DNA from: Melampsora larici-populina 98AG31
Taxonomy: Eukaryota > Basidiomycota > Pucciniomycetes > Pucciniales > Melampsoraceae
DNA length: 64,000 nt
Reading direction: 5' to 3'
Assembly (NCBI RefSeq): GCF_000204055.1
Contig: NW_006768788.1
Location: forward strand, 571,115-635,114
Part shown: positions 23,282 through 35,647 of the stretch, one piece after another
Numbering within the stretch: position 1 is the first letter of the stretch
Layout of the letters: each line of letters opens with the position of its first letter
Translations under genes and position numbers: made by a program
Notes under the pieces: model-generated
What the model was told of the DNA's origin: nothing
The model's input: the letters and a program-made list of their open reading frames with translations, nothing else
The model's database searches: none

Positions 23282-26200
23282 TAGGGCTATGACCCGGCCC
23301 CGGGACCAGGCCAGATCCGGCCTTGGACCTGAGTTCATTTTGAAAGCTACCGGGCAACACCGGGCCAGCCCTGGGTTGGGCAAGCCCTTTTTGAGCGCGT
23401 TTGAGAGCTTGAAAGGTACACTCAATAACATCAAATTAGATCAAATTCAACCACCAAAAAGTTCAGAACAATAAAACAAATGAGTGTAGCAAAAAAAAGG
23501 AATAACAAAAAAAATGAGTGTAGAGAAAAAAAGAAGAAATCAAAACAGACAAATGAGTGTATAGAAAAAAAAAGATAGAACATAAAACATAAAACAGCAA
23601 ACAAGGACAAAAAAACATTTAAATAGATTTACTTGGATAACCCAATACCCCATGACTTAAGAAAAATCTGTGCCTCAAAGTTTTGATTAGTCATACATGA
23701 TCAATAATCAGACATCACTCTGGAACCAGCAGAAAAGATATGTTCTGAGGGGGCACTCAATGCAGGAATGGCAAGCATGTACATAGCCATCCTAGCAAGA
23801 ACAGGCCAGTTTGATTGGTTTGTTTTCCAAAATACTAAGATATCAGTACGTTCATCCACCAGTGGGGCAAGAAGATACTCCTTCACTTCGTCCTCCAGTT
23901 GAATGAATTTTCTTTGTTTGATAAAATGATGTGGTCTATTGTCATTGTCTTCAAGCACGGGTTCCGGTTCAACTATCTCAATATCTGGATCCTGAGTAGG
24001 TTTGAATTGTCTTGCTTGTTTGATAAAGTACTTGATAAGTTGATCTTTGTCAAATCCAAGCTCCTCTAAAGTGAAATCAGTGACAGCATTTAGCTTACGG
24101 CGAGGGTTGAGAATTGGGGAACATATGTAAACTGGTTTCTTCAAAGCCAACGTTGAATATTGAACTAATTTCTTAACCATAGGCAGAATAGCTGCCTTTA
24201 AGTTGGTACACTCGTATGTACTCCATGCCTATGTTTGGTAAATACAAAGACATATCAGACATAAAAATAAAAGTGAGTAAATATGAAATGGAACTTACTT
24301 TTTCAAGTTTTTCCACGAGCCATTGATAATTGGGCATTGCTTGTGAGAAGGTGGGATAATCATCACTCTTGATCTCCTTGATCACAATTGCAAGAGGTTG
24401 AAGAAACTTGACTAAGTTTCCCACCAAGATCCATTCATCTTTGGTTAGGAGGTAAGGCTCCAATGATTCATTGATGTTACAATAGTATTGAAGGACTTTC
24501 TTCAATTCAAAGTATTGCTCAAGAGAGTAAAAGGTTGAAGACCACCGAGTGGAAACCTCGTGGATGAGCCCAACTTTTTGAGGCTGAGAGGATGAGGAAA
24601 TACATTGATCAAGAGCTTGTTTGAGCTGAGTGCTCAATTGGACACGTTTATGGAAACCACGAATTCGAGTAAGAATTGAGTGGACTTCAAGATGAGGAGT
24701 AGGTTCAATTAATGAATGGGTTCCATCTGGAAGATTGAGATCTTGAGATAATTGAGGATCTACAGCACTGAGAGCATCCGGGGGAGTCTTGGTGTCAAAA
24801 ATTGAGACTCCAGCCTTAGCAACGAGGTTGATAATGTGGGCCACACAGCCGTGGAGATTCTTCTCGGGATCAAAGTGAGGTATAAGAAGTTCAAGCTCTC
24901 GCCCCATGGTTAGATTGTTTGAAGTGTTGTCAGCTGTAATGCAATAGAGTTTATTGCTGATAGAAAATTGATCTAAAGTGTTTTTAATGAGCGCAGCCAT
25001 GTTTTTACCCGTATGAGTGCCATTGATTTCTTTCAAAGCTAAAACCACAGATTTCATAGAGAAATCATCAGTCATCCAGTGAGCCGTTATTCCAAGCATT
25101 GGTACACTGCTGGGTGAAGTCCAAGCATCACAAGTGATGCTGATGTAATCTACTGAAGAAAGAAGGGAACTGAGGCAATTGCAAGCAAGACGGAACTGAG
25201 CAACAATGCCATTGGTGATGGCAGTTTGTTTTGATAAGATAGGAGAGACAGCAGGGTTGATCCAGGCCAAAAGTTCACGGAATTCCGGGGCGTCCACAAC
25301 TGATACAGCAAGCTCTTGATTCACAATAAGACGGATCACGGCATTGGTGAGGTTCTTCCTATTGAGTGTTCCTAACTAAAAGACATAAGATAGAAGGCTG
25401 TAAGACAACAAAAGACAAGATTAAATGAAAAGAATATCATCAATCACTTACGTTAGAAATCTTGCCAGTGGCAGAGAAGGATGCAAGAGTTTGCTGTGAG
25501 GTATTGATTGGGGGTTCAATGTGGTGAGCACAAGAGAGGTGATGAATCATCAATTTTGTGCTTCCACTCTTATCAATCACAAGCTCTTCTTGACATACAA
25601 TGACAGGCGCTTCTGAATTGGGATTGCTGTTAACCTTGTCAGAAAATCCCTTGTTAGCACGGCACACATTCTTGACCGATTTGTCCTTGAATGTGACCGT
25701 CAAAAAATACTGCCACACCCAAGAGGTTTGGTTGGTGGCAGTATCTCCCGATTTGACTGTGCTGGCCACCGCTTAGATTGAGTTGGGAGGTGCAATAGAA
25801 GTTGTGCTGGAGGCAGTAGAATTAGACATGGCAATGGGATTGGTGAGGTCACAGTGAAGACTTTGATGTAACATTGTGGTGGGAAATTGTGGATTCAGAA
25901 GCCTTGGGTAGTTCAACAGTGGTGTATACAGTGAAAGGGGCGGTGTAGTATTTAAAGCTCAACAAGAGCTTTACAACACCTAAGAAGGGATAATCTACTA
26001 CGTGTAATATAGTAGAAGTTGCCTAAAGACTGCCTTCTTCAAAGAAACCAGCACAAGGGCACTTGCTGACCACTTTGTGATAACAGAGAGAAAGATAAAG
26101 CACCAGAGAAATAAAGCAATACTGTTGTGTAGTATTATTCCCAGTTTTGAAGCGCAAAAAAAAGTCACACACTATGTTATTACTAGCAATACTGTTGTAA

Positions 26201-27773
26201 GTATTATTCCCAATTTGACTTGTAGTCTTCAACACACGTAAATAAATTTCTCCTTGCTTTGAAGGGGCGGATTTAAGTGATCTTAGTACAAATATAGTAA
26301 ATAAATGATGATTTATAACACTACAACAAAGGTATAAGATGCAGAAAAGGGTGCTACAATCCTAAAATCATCAAGGAGTACTTATATCCACATGTAACAA
26401 CCTCTACAACAGTCAACAGCCTCAAAAACTGATCAAATCCGCCTGAATAACCCTAAAAACCATGTAATGATCTTGTTACTAATGTATGATGTAATTTTCA
26501 CAGCCAAAAGTGATCAATGACGCAATGATGTAATGTACAGCACGTCTTAAGATGAATACAGGTGATTTTTTCCTTGTAAACTAGCTGAAACCCAATTTTT
26601 GAGATTACGAATTTTTTCAGATGTGCTCCAATTTTGATCTACTATAGTGCATCTTGTAGCCCTCGTGATACTGATCATCTCTGACACCCATATGACCTAC
26701 TTCTGATGAGTGATGAGTAAGTTATTGAGTTGTGAAGTTGAGGTTTTTGGTGTTACATGTTGACTTGTGACTGTAAATTTGAGATTCACACCAATTTCTT
26801 ATTTGCCTTATACCTTTTTTCATACACCTCCTTTACTAATGATTTGAAGGTTGTACATTATGTAATCCACTCATCTGCGTTGAATGAGCTATCTACCAAC
26901 TTTATTTGACGTGATTTGACATATGTAATTAGCTGAAAACCTTCATTTTCCACAAAATTCACCCATTTTCTTCACTTTTCACAGCTGCTACTCTCTTTTT
27001 CTTGCTCATGTAATATGACATCATCTTCTATAACCTTAAAAATCCCGGAAAATCCTCCTGGCAACCTTAATTTCCACTACTACCACCATTACATATGTAA
27101 ACTACACGCATAACCCTTGTTTACCAACTTCGAAAAAGTACCTTTCTGCTAATAACTTCTGTTTTCCCTTATTAACCTTGAAGATTAAAATTGTTACTGT
27201 ATAATAAACTGTTGTTCTTTCATATTCTAACCTTATAAAACCCATAACTTAATTATAAATAAGCTAAAAACCATTTTCCAACTTTTACACCTATATTTTT
27301 GAATTTTTCTTATCTTTTCTTTTTCTGTCTTTTTGTAATAACTTTGTAAGTAAACTATGTTGATCTTAATAATAATTTTGAAATGAGATGACATAATAAT
27401 GAGCTAATAAGTATACATAAGCCTCTAAGAGCTTCAATTGATCTGAAATCTTGAATTTCGAATTTCCTGCTACACTGAAGTTTTCTAATAACTTGGTAAA
27501 GTAAAGATGATTAATTTTCTTGCTTAATATCATAAATAAATCACCACAGCGGTGCAAGGGTTTACGGCAGAAGGGTAGAAAGGGTGTTGACATGCCCTTT
27601 TGCCTTTTCTGGGGTGGAAATTTTGTGGCGGCCCCGGCCCCGGGTGGCCCTTATACAGGGCTTTTGGGTCTATCATTAGGTTAGGGAGGAGGCCCCAAGC
27701 TTGGCCTTGACCTTGCCCAAAATAACCTTGGGCAGACTTGGCCGGGCAGGGCCAGGGCCGGGTCATAGCCCTA
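23282..27773. mobile_element. hAT transposon, 4492 bp, with perfect TSD
   Basis: Inverted termini read TAGGGCTATGACCCGGCC at both ends. The 8-mer ACTGAAAC flanks the element exactly (23274-23281 and 27774-27781), diagnostic of hAT insertion. GC-rich GGCC/GGGCC-rich subterminal blocks of about 100-180 bp lie inside each end. The interior carries a hAT transposase pseudogene (23629-25829) and about 1.7 kb of AT-rich non-coding sequence (25830-27590) that includes a direct repeat of CAATACTGTTGT plus AGTATTATTCCCA at 26115 and 26187. Confidence 0.95.
23629..25829 (-). pseudogene. hAT transposase, inactivated
   Basis: Three exons fit in phase: 25829-25452 (BED-like N-terminus, SWVWQYF to HLSCAH), 25375-24299 (catalytic region with ITCDAWTSPS, CITADNTSNN, HGCVAHIINLV and STRWSSTFYSL) and 24228-23629 (dimerisation domain with WPVLARMAMYMLAIPA and SAPSEHIFSAGSRV). 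Two in-frame stops break it. A TAA at 25775-25773 follows codon 18. A TGA at 23703-23701 lies in the dimerisation domain, after which the same frame runs on (NQNFEAQIFLKSWG) to a natural TAA at 23629. At the TGA the family usually has Arg. A GTG at 25769 could allow a restart after the first stop. Confidence 0.9.
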
Positions 27774-27781
27774 ACTGAAAC

Positions 27782-29167
27782 TGTCTTGGAGATTGGGTCT
27801 CAATGGCAAATTTGGCTCAAGAAGGACATTACTATATATACCGTAAAAACACAAGCTTTGAGACACTTTTTAGGCAAGAGAGACTCAACTTCCTCAGAAA
27901 AAAATTGTGGACTATGTGCACCAGAGCAATGTGCACAACTTTTACCCTTGAACCATGTGGTAATCCTTGGTAGGGAGATGTGTAGAGAACCTTTTATGGT
28001 GAAAAATGACTTTGTGCAAGTTTGGCATCAGTCCCAAGCTTGACAACTTGCAAGGGGCAAGTATGAGACTTTGTCAAGTTTACAAAAAATGCAAATCTCA
28101 GGACTTCATCATCTGTTTTGAGTCACACAGCCTTACACATCCCCTGCTACAATTGAGACTGCACATACAAAATTTCATCTGAAATCACAACTCTCAAACA
28201 TTTGAGTATAACCATGATTAAGGCAAATTGATGTGGTCATTGTTGTAAACATCAAACAATTTCCCTTCAATTGAGCAGGTCAAACTGATTGCAAGTATAA
28301 TTTACCATAAAGGATTGATCACTGCACACCTGAACCACAAAACCCACATTACATATGTGCAACAAGTTGAGTAAATTGTTAGTTTTCATGTACAGTCCCC
28401 TCCAAGTGATTTACATAATCATTCAAGTTTTGCAGTGGCAGGCCAGGGTTTGTCCCAAACCCAATGATTACAATTCCTAGGTGTGGGGACATGTACATAC
28501 AGTATTTCCTACTCATCTGGATTCTGAATAAGTAAATCATGTGATACATCATGTAACTTTTTTCAGTTTGACAAAATCCTCCAAAAATTTGCCTACATAT
28601 ACCTTCATAGCTACTCAGGCAATACTCTGAAAGCCATTTGAAAGTAACAGACAGGGTGTTATATGTACATGATAGCTCCCAATTTACTCATCCTGTTGCA
28701 CATATGTAGTGTGGGTGATATGGCTCAGGGTACCAATTTTACTTCCAGTCATTCTCCCCAGCTCAATTGAAGGGGAGTTGTTTTTGCAGTGCATGCCATA
28801 CCACTCTGAAATCAAAAATCACCCAACAGGCACATGAACACAATGAAAGTATAAAACTCAAGTTCAAGTCATCTATGTGAATCATGTTATGGAGCTCTCT
28901 CACATTCATGATTCAAGAAAACTTCAAGGCATTTAATAAGGTGTCAGATACAATTCCATTTTACAGTCCAAGAAAAATTCCCATGTTTTGCAAAAAAAAA
29001 GACCTTTATTGTTAAGGAATGTTTTTTTGGTTGGGTTACAGCCATTCCAACATTACTTTTTGCTTGCTTTTGAAGGAGAAAAAGTTTGTGAGCTTCAAAT
29101 CTGAGTAATTACTGGATCAAATTCACTATCTGGCTGTATTTCCTTGATTTACAGTCAAATTCACTTA
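27782..29167. other. intergenic, no supported gene
   Basis: Sequence to the right of the hAT element. Before the insertion it was continuous with the segment ending at 23281. Only short frames; no RNA gene or further element recognised. Confidence 0.4.
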
Positions 29168-29310
29168 GGGCGCGTTCACTTAAGCAATTTCTGGTGAGAA
29201 ATCACATTCTGCAAAATTTAAAGTGTCTATTTGGTGGTGTGTTTCATTTTTGCATCAAAAATTTTACAGAATGTGATTTCTGGTCAGAAATTCCTTAAGT
29301 GAACGCGCCC
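29168..29310. mobile_element. TTA-type foldback miniature (PIF/Harbinger-like), copy 1
   Basis: Inverted ends GGGCGCGTTCACTTAAG with about 50-nt arms that include AATCACATTCTG. Left flank TTA (29165-29167), right flank TCA (29311-29313), one mismatch from the TTA duplication seen at copy 2 (52753-52897). Copy 2 lies in the opposite orientation. Non-coding. Confidence 0.8.
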
Positions 29311-29313
29311 TCA

Positions 29314-30054
29314 ATCATCAATCATCATCTTCCACCACCTTCCACCATCATCACCACCATTACTTACCCTTCTCATTTCATGATGGATCAATTCAACCAC
29401 TCAACCTGACTCAACTCAACCAACTTGACTCTCCAAGTTTCCCTACTCAAGAGTTGAGACTCGCCTCAAAGAACAGCTCAATCAATTTCACCACCTCTAC
29501 ACTTGATTTCACTACAATTTTCACAGGATCCCTTCTGAGATTGTTCTGATTGCATCTAGTGGGTTGTATTTCCCCATTGCTTCTCGATTGGTGCTGATGA
29601 ACTTGTTGTTTTTATTTGAATAACTTTTTAATGGCTTTTGTTTTCACCCATCTTTGTCTATCCCTCCTTCAACTTGATTATAGTATGTGTTATTTACCAA
29701 TCAATTGTTTTCCAACTTCAGTTGCTTCACAGAATTATTGTATTCTTTATTTGTGAATCATGTGATTTGTGCATAATTATCTTAGTTATTGACTTACAAA
29801 ATGGAATGAGTTTGAATCTGAGTAGTTCAAGAAGTGAAAAAGAGTGAGAGATTGAAAGGAACAAGTTTGAGGTGGTGGATGGGATCATAGCAAACTTACC
29901 AAAGTCCTATTGTGCATCGGATTCATTAACAACAAGTCGTTTCCAAGGCAGGATCATAGAAAAGTGGTTGTATGAGTGATTGTAGGATAAATTTTGTATG
30001 ACCATGTCCTTAATGCTTGTATAAGTAAACACTTTATTGTGTCTTTTTTCACAA
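29314..30054. other. intergenic, no supported gene
   Basis: CT- and AT-rich sequence between two copies of the TTA-type miniature family. Short frames only. Confidence 0.4.
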
Positions 30055-30164
30055 ATTCTCACAAAGCGTGAAATTTCAGATTTTTCAAAAGACCACTTTT
30101 CTACATGTAGAAAAGAGGTGTCCATAATGTGATTTCTAGAAATCAACACTAAGTAAACGCGCCC
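30055..30164. mobile_element. single terminus of the TTA-type miniature family
   Basis: The right end (AATGTGATTTCTAGAAATC then AAGTAAACGCGCCC followed by TTA at 30165-30167) matches the family end at 29310, but no left terminus is present nearby. Probably a truncated or diverged copy. Confidence 0.5.
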
Positions 30165-30167
30165 TTA

Positions 30168-30794
30168 CTGATCATGTCCTTACTTGAAGATTATTGGAAA
30201 CTCATCATTTGTTTGAATATCAATATCAATTCAGAAAAATAAATGCAATGGTTGATTCTGGTTGAGTGCTAACATACTTATACAGGGGCCTAATTCAGTC
30301 GCCATAAGCCCATAGGTACTTAATAAAGTACTTGACTAAGTGTGCTCAGGAGCTCAGGTACCTCAGGTCCAAAATGTGAGGTCAAAAAACAACAACAAAA
30401 ACCGCCAACCCAGTTGGCTCAGCCAGTCATGATAAGATTAAAGAACCTCTCAATCCCCCAAAACGACTTATCACATCTCATTCATCAGTAGGGATGAAAC
30501 AAGTTATGTTGTGTAATCAAATTTTGCTTTTACAGAGCGGCTTTGGTCAAGACTAGCCTTGAACAACTGTAGTTTGACTTGCAGCTACGTGGCCCTCTCC
30601 CAAGCTTGTCACCGGTTCTACACATGAGCAGCAAGCTCACATTCATTAAGCTAGTGTGATATTCCAGCCTATCAGCCAGTGAGCTGATGTGTGTGAGCAC
30701 AGCCTGTCAGCCAGGTGCTCTGCACCCAAATCAGCTTGGATTACTTGAATCCTCAATATGTAGCACAATAATATTTGTACTTATATTATAATTT
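30168..30794. other. intergenic left of the MULE, no supported gene
   Basis: AT-rich at first, then a stretch with repeated CAGCC words at 30660-30720. No gene or terminal repeat recognised. Confidence 0.4.
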
Positions 30795-31438
30795 GGTGAT
30801 TGATAAACCACGCCGACCTGAAATCACATATGACACCGGTTTTCCTTAGGTCGGATTCCTCTGGAAGTTATACAGTCCAGAACTTCCTGTAAAGGCTTCA
30901 GGAGCTTTCTGATGCTTTCTGAAGCCGGCTTCTGCCATCATGAAGTGTGTAAAAGTGGGTGTCATGATTATGATCGCTGACGCCGACTTGCCTAAAGTGT
31001 GTGACGCCGAGTCTAGATCTCAGCGTAATAGATCGTACGGTCTTTGGCTCGTTTTCAAACACTTTAATCGTTGATTTACGATCTCCAACAGCTTGACCGA
31101 GGTTTGCCCCAAAAATCAAGCAATTTGCTGTCAGACCCTTGTCAAGCTTTGTTACATCGACTCACAGTTGGTAGACACATTCAAGCACAGTCAACATAGA
31201 GTATGACACATATGATAATCAATGGGTATCAATAGGTATTGGTGTTATCTTTGAAGTTCAAGTTGACCAGCAAAAGCGGAGAACGGCCCTTATGTATTTC
31301 GATTCATTCTATGTACAATATGTATATGTTAGGATCAGATTGTATAAGACCTCAATAGGTTCCTTTCAGCGAGTGCAAGGACTTGTTGAGTACAAAAGTT
31401 CATCATAAGTCCTTTGATGTCCTTCGATGTTTGTAATT

Positions 31439-34400
31439 TCAAAAGTGATCATCCTCGGCTGGAAATATAGCCATCCCATATGCTCGAGAGCTTTCAAGTG
31501 TATCTTTAACTTTAGGATCCGAGATCGATATCTTTAGATCGTCCGCGATCAGTCTCAAAGAAACTTCGGGAATCAAAACTGTCCGGACCCAGGTTTCAGG
31601 ACTGAGAGGCTTTGCTTTTGCGTGTAGGAGTCGATTCGGAGCTTGGGGGCGCAGGAATTGCGAATGAAGTGTTTGATAAATGATTTCTAAGCCTCTGCCC
31701 CCATAGCTACAGTCCAACATCAGCTTGGAATCAAATGAGAAACTGACTTGAAGAACAATACTCACTACCCTGGTTGTTCAAGTTCAAATGTGAGATCTCC
31801 GTGCCATACACTATCCATTCAACGTGCTCCGTGACTCTGCAAGATTTGCAGTGCACCATTCAAAAAGGTGCTGTCAATTTGGTGATTGATGATATGTTGC
31901 AGATCAGGGACAAATTTCTCTACACGACTGGTATCACAAATAGGTAATGGATGTTAGAAATTCCATATGGAAGCCATATGACAGTGATACTCACAAATCG
32001 AGTTATTTACATACCTAGAGAGTTTGTCAAAATTGATCGATGAAGGCCAACCATTCTGTTTCCCTATGGGGATGTATTTTTCCTCAGCACCATGCATCAC
32101 ACAGAATGCGATGGTCTCAGACATCTGATGAAATTTAAACATGTGTTGATTAGAATGATTGGTGTTACATTAAGAACAAAGAGATGTGAGAGTGTTGGTT
32201 GACCGAAATAAGACTTACCGGAAGAGAGACTGCATCAGGATTCCCGGGTCGAGGGGTCTTCTTTGCCTTTGGTCGATCGAGAAGCATTTGCATCAGACTG
32301 TGAAGTTTTGGTGAGGGCTGTGATGGGAGTGGGTCATTGCAGAAAGGACATTTTGGTATATTGTCATTGTCTTCTTCCCAATCGGATCTGTGTTGGGCAT
32401 CAGAATTTGAGTTTGAATTGTCTTTGTCTTCTTCCCAATCGAATCTGTGTCGGTTATCAGAATTTAAGTTTGAATTGCCATCGTCAAGTTCAGGACGTAA
32501 TGTAGTGGCTGATCGATCAACATTGGTAATATTGATTGGTGTATCTGCATCTGGATCCAGCTGAAGTTCTGCCAAAGTCGGTTCGTGCAGTTGAGGTACA
32601 AGTGGGCACTTCTTTTTGTTGTGCCCAGAGCTTTTGCACTTACTACACTTAGGGGGAGCTCTTGGTCTAGGAGCCTTTGGTTCGGTAGCTTTTGGCTCGG
32701 GAGNNNNNNNNNNNNNNNNNNNNNNNNNNNNNNNNNNNNNNNNNNNNNNNNNNNNNNNNNNNNNNNNNNNNNNNNNNNNNNNNNNNNNNNNNNNNNNNNN
32801 NNNNNNNNNNNNNNNNNNNNNNNNNNNNNNNNNNNNNNNNNNNNNNNNNNNNNNNNNNNNNNNNNNNNNNNNNNNNNNNNNNNNNNNNNNNNNNNNNNNN
32901 NNNNNNNNNNNNNNNNNNNNNNNNNNNNNNNNNNNNNNNNNNNNNNNNNNNNNNNNNNNNNNNNNNNNNNNNNNNNNNNNNNNNNNNNNNNNNNNNNNNN
33001 NNNNNNNNNNNNNNNNNNNNNNNNNNNNNNNNNNNNNNNNNNNNNNNNNNNNNNNNNNNNNNNNNNNNNNNNNNNNNNNNNNNNNNNNNNNNNNNNNNNN
33101 NNNNNNNNNNNNNNNNNNNNNNNNNNNNNNNNNNNNNNNNNNNNNNNNNNNNNNNNNNNNNNNNNNNNNNNNNNNNNNNNNNNNNNNNNNNNNNNNNNNN
33201 NNNNNNNNNNNNNNNNNNNNNNNNNNNNNNNNNNNNNNNNNNNNNNNNNNNNNNNNNNNNNNNNNNNNNNNNNNNNNNNNNNNNNNNNNNNNNNNNNNNN
33301 NNNNNNNNNNNNNNNNNNNNNNNNNNNNNNNNNNAACACGCAAAGTTGTCTGGTTTCCAAAATGGAGGAAATTGTTTGCAAACATCGTCACATACTGTTC
33401 TACAATTGGAAACCAATTTGACTCGAGATACTGAACAATTGTGTGTGAATGACGCTGAGCAATCTGGACCAGTTGGGTCTTATTAGCATGAATTCATCTT
33501 TGGTGCGAGAATCTACAAAGGAATGCCAGCAATCGTAAAATTCGTCCCACTCTTTTTTGTTTGTAATGATAGATTGACATTTGGTTAAGATGGCTTTGTT
33601 GATATGCCACATACACAAGATATGATTGCTTCCCGGAAAAACATCGGATATCGCTCCAATGAGTGCTTGTTCTTTGTCGGTCACAAAGGTCTTTGGTTGA
33701 TTGGCGTGGGGCTGGAGGAGTTGGTGAAGCTGTTCAAGTGCCCATGTGTACTCCTGGCGATCTTCTTTGTTCATGAAACAGAAAGCAAGCGAGAAGGACG
33801 AATTGAAGCAAGTTGAGCCAACAATGTGTAAGAGAGGCAAGTGGTGTTTATTGGTCTTGTATGTGCAATCTAAGCCAAAACAATACGGAAAGCGACGACC
33901 CATTTCGATTGCTGTCGGATGAGCACAAAACAGGGATTCCACGGTGCCATCTGGTCCAAGCTTCATTGAGTAAAACCAGTTTTCTTCCCAAAGTCGTTTG
34001 ATCAGAGTCACTATGGGTGTTGTTCCTTTGAGTTCAGTCTTTCGAGAGCGGGCTCTCTGATTGTATATGTCTTGCATTGGTCGATGTGCGCTGTCTCCCG
34101 GAAGCATGAGCCGAATGGTTTGAGGACGGACATTAGCCTCTGATAAATCATCCATTAATCCTTCCTCTGTAAGTGTGAAACGGCGCAGGCGAGGTAGGTC
34201 GCTTGGTCTCTTGAACGGCTTGTGATTGTGACGAGCATGTTGGACTTTGACTCTCCAATGACCTGGCTTTTTCCAGTAGTTGAGAGATACTCCAAACTCA
34301 CAGCCAGATTTGGCTGTGCTACTCTTTCGTGGTTTTTTCGTGTCCTTTTCCGACTTTGATGTGCCCGATGCTTTATGAAGTTGAACAGATGCAGATGCCT

Positions 34401-35197
34401 TTGAAGCACGTTTCGTTGTCTGATGACCACGAGTACAATAGAAGTATCGGCTCTGGCGATGGGGACCTTTGTCAGACTTGATAACAAGGGCATAACCTTG
34501 ATGCCTTGCGACAGCCTCCAGGTATTGTTGACCGAGCTCTTTGGAATTGAAGATCTTGCCTTCACGCGGGGGATGCAGTTCACGTTCTGGTTGAACTCCT
34601 AATAGGTTATAGGTATTAGACATAGACATATATCAGGCGGGTGTAGTTTTAAAACCAAACTTCTCGGAGGTTGAACATACCTTGAGGAGGCCAGTCTCCA
34701 TCAATTTGACCACTTTCTTCATCATCAGTTGTATCTGACAACGATAAACACAGGATCAACTCAAACTCATTATACATTCAAGAGCAGGTACACTTACAAT
34801 CCCCCCATTCATTATCATCTTTCTCCGACTCATCATCTGACACCTCTCCTTCTGGATTGTCTTTGTTGTTCTCATCATCATCTGTTTCACCATCTGCATC
34901 CTCTTCACCATCCATTTCCATCAGGTCTTCGAGTCCTAAATTCAGGTCATTGTTGTTGTTTGAGGTGTGAATCTGTACACTGGAAATAGGGTGGTGAGAT
35001 AGTGCCGCAGTACTTGAATTATAAGGTGCTGAATTATCATGTCCAAATTGTGCAATTGGCGCATTCATTTGATTACAGAAGTAGTAATCAGACGGATAAG
35101 AGTGAGTTAGCTGTGATGAAGCAATGTCTGGGATAAATTGATCAAGAAGGTGATGATTATTGTAAGAATCATGATTTGGATATATATTTGAGGACAT
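31439..35197 (-). pseudogene. MULE transposase (FAR1-like) with zinc knuckle and RTC4-like C-terminus, damaged
   Basis: Exon 1 (35197-34798, acidic), exon 2 (34734-34681) and exon 3 (from 34598) join in phase. Exon 3 holds a FAR1/WRKY-GCM-type DNA-binding region (SGCEFGVSLNYW, HNHKPF) and the MULE DDE core (FGLDCTYKTNKHHLP; FVTDKEQALIGAI; HILCMWHINKA). Near 33490 the frame must shift to continue as QIAQRHSHTIVQYLESNW, so about 1 nt is missing. The gap at 32704-33334 removes the middle. After it come a CCHC knuckle (CSKCKSSGHNKKKCP, near 32640) and exons matching an RTC4-like domain (FCVMHGAEEKYIPIG; DCSYGGRGLEIIY; TVLIPEVSLRLIADDLKI). An in-frame TGA at 31821-31819 interrupts the RTC4-like part. 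The RTC4 name rests on motif recall. Confidence 0.85.
32704..33334. other. assembly gap (631 N)
   Basis: A run of N inside the MULE transposase gene. True length may differ. Open frames that cross it are not meaningful. Confidence 1.
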
Positions 35198-35647
35198 TAG
35201 ATCACAACTTTGATTTTCTGATTGTGATAAACACTCAAACCTGAATAGCTACTTGGTCTTGATGGTTGAAGTGAAATATTGAGGAATTGTGGTTTGTAGG
35301 GGATGGATCACAAGCCGAGCAGACTTGCAAATTTCTTCACTCGATTGTTTACAGGCATAGTTTCATAGCAAGGGGTCTCAAGGGGAACAAGCACTTGTAG
35401 TTCACAATGTCAGCTCTCTGATCAGAGCTTCAAAACGATCCCAATGGGATGACGCCTACTTCCCATCAGAAAAACCGGTGTCAGACTCTTACGGATGCCT
35501 TTACAGGCAGCGTACAGCCCTTTAAGGTGTTTGAAGGCAATGTACACCTGTATATTACCTGTACAGCTTCCAGAGGAATCCGACCTAAGGAAAACCGGTG
35601 TCATATGTGATTTCAGGTCGGCGTGGTTTATCAATCGCCTATAATTT

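Larger units (their letters stand above)
30795..35639. mobile_element. Mutator-like element (MULE) with TIRs and 8-bp TSD
   Basis: Terminal inverted repeats of about 75 bp begin GGTGATTGATAAACC (left) and GGCGATTGATAAACC (right, other strand) and continue through GACACCGGTTTTCCTTAGG. The 8-mer TATAATTT flanks both ends (30787-30794 and 35640-35647). It contains a FAR1/MULE transposase gene on the minus strand and a 631-bp assembly gap. Confidence 0.9.

Noticed and set aside
32165..33486. Long open frames on both strands across 32704-33334
   Set aside because: They exist only because the N run contains no stop codons. Real coding sequence is supported only on the flanks, in the minus-strand MULE frame.
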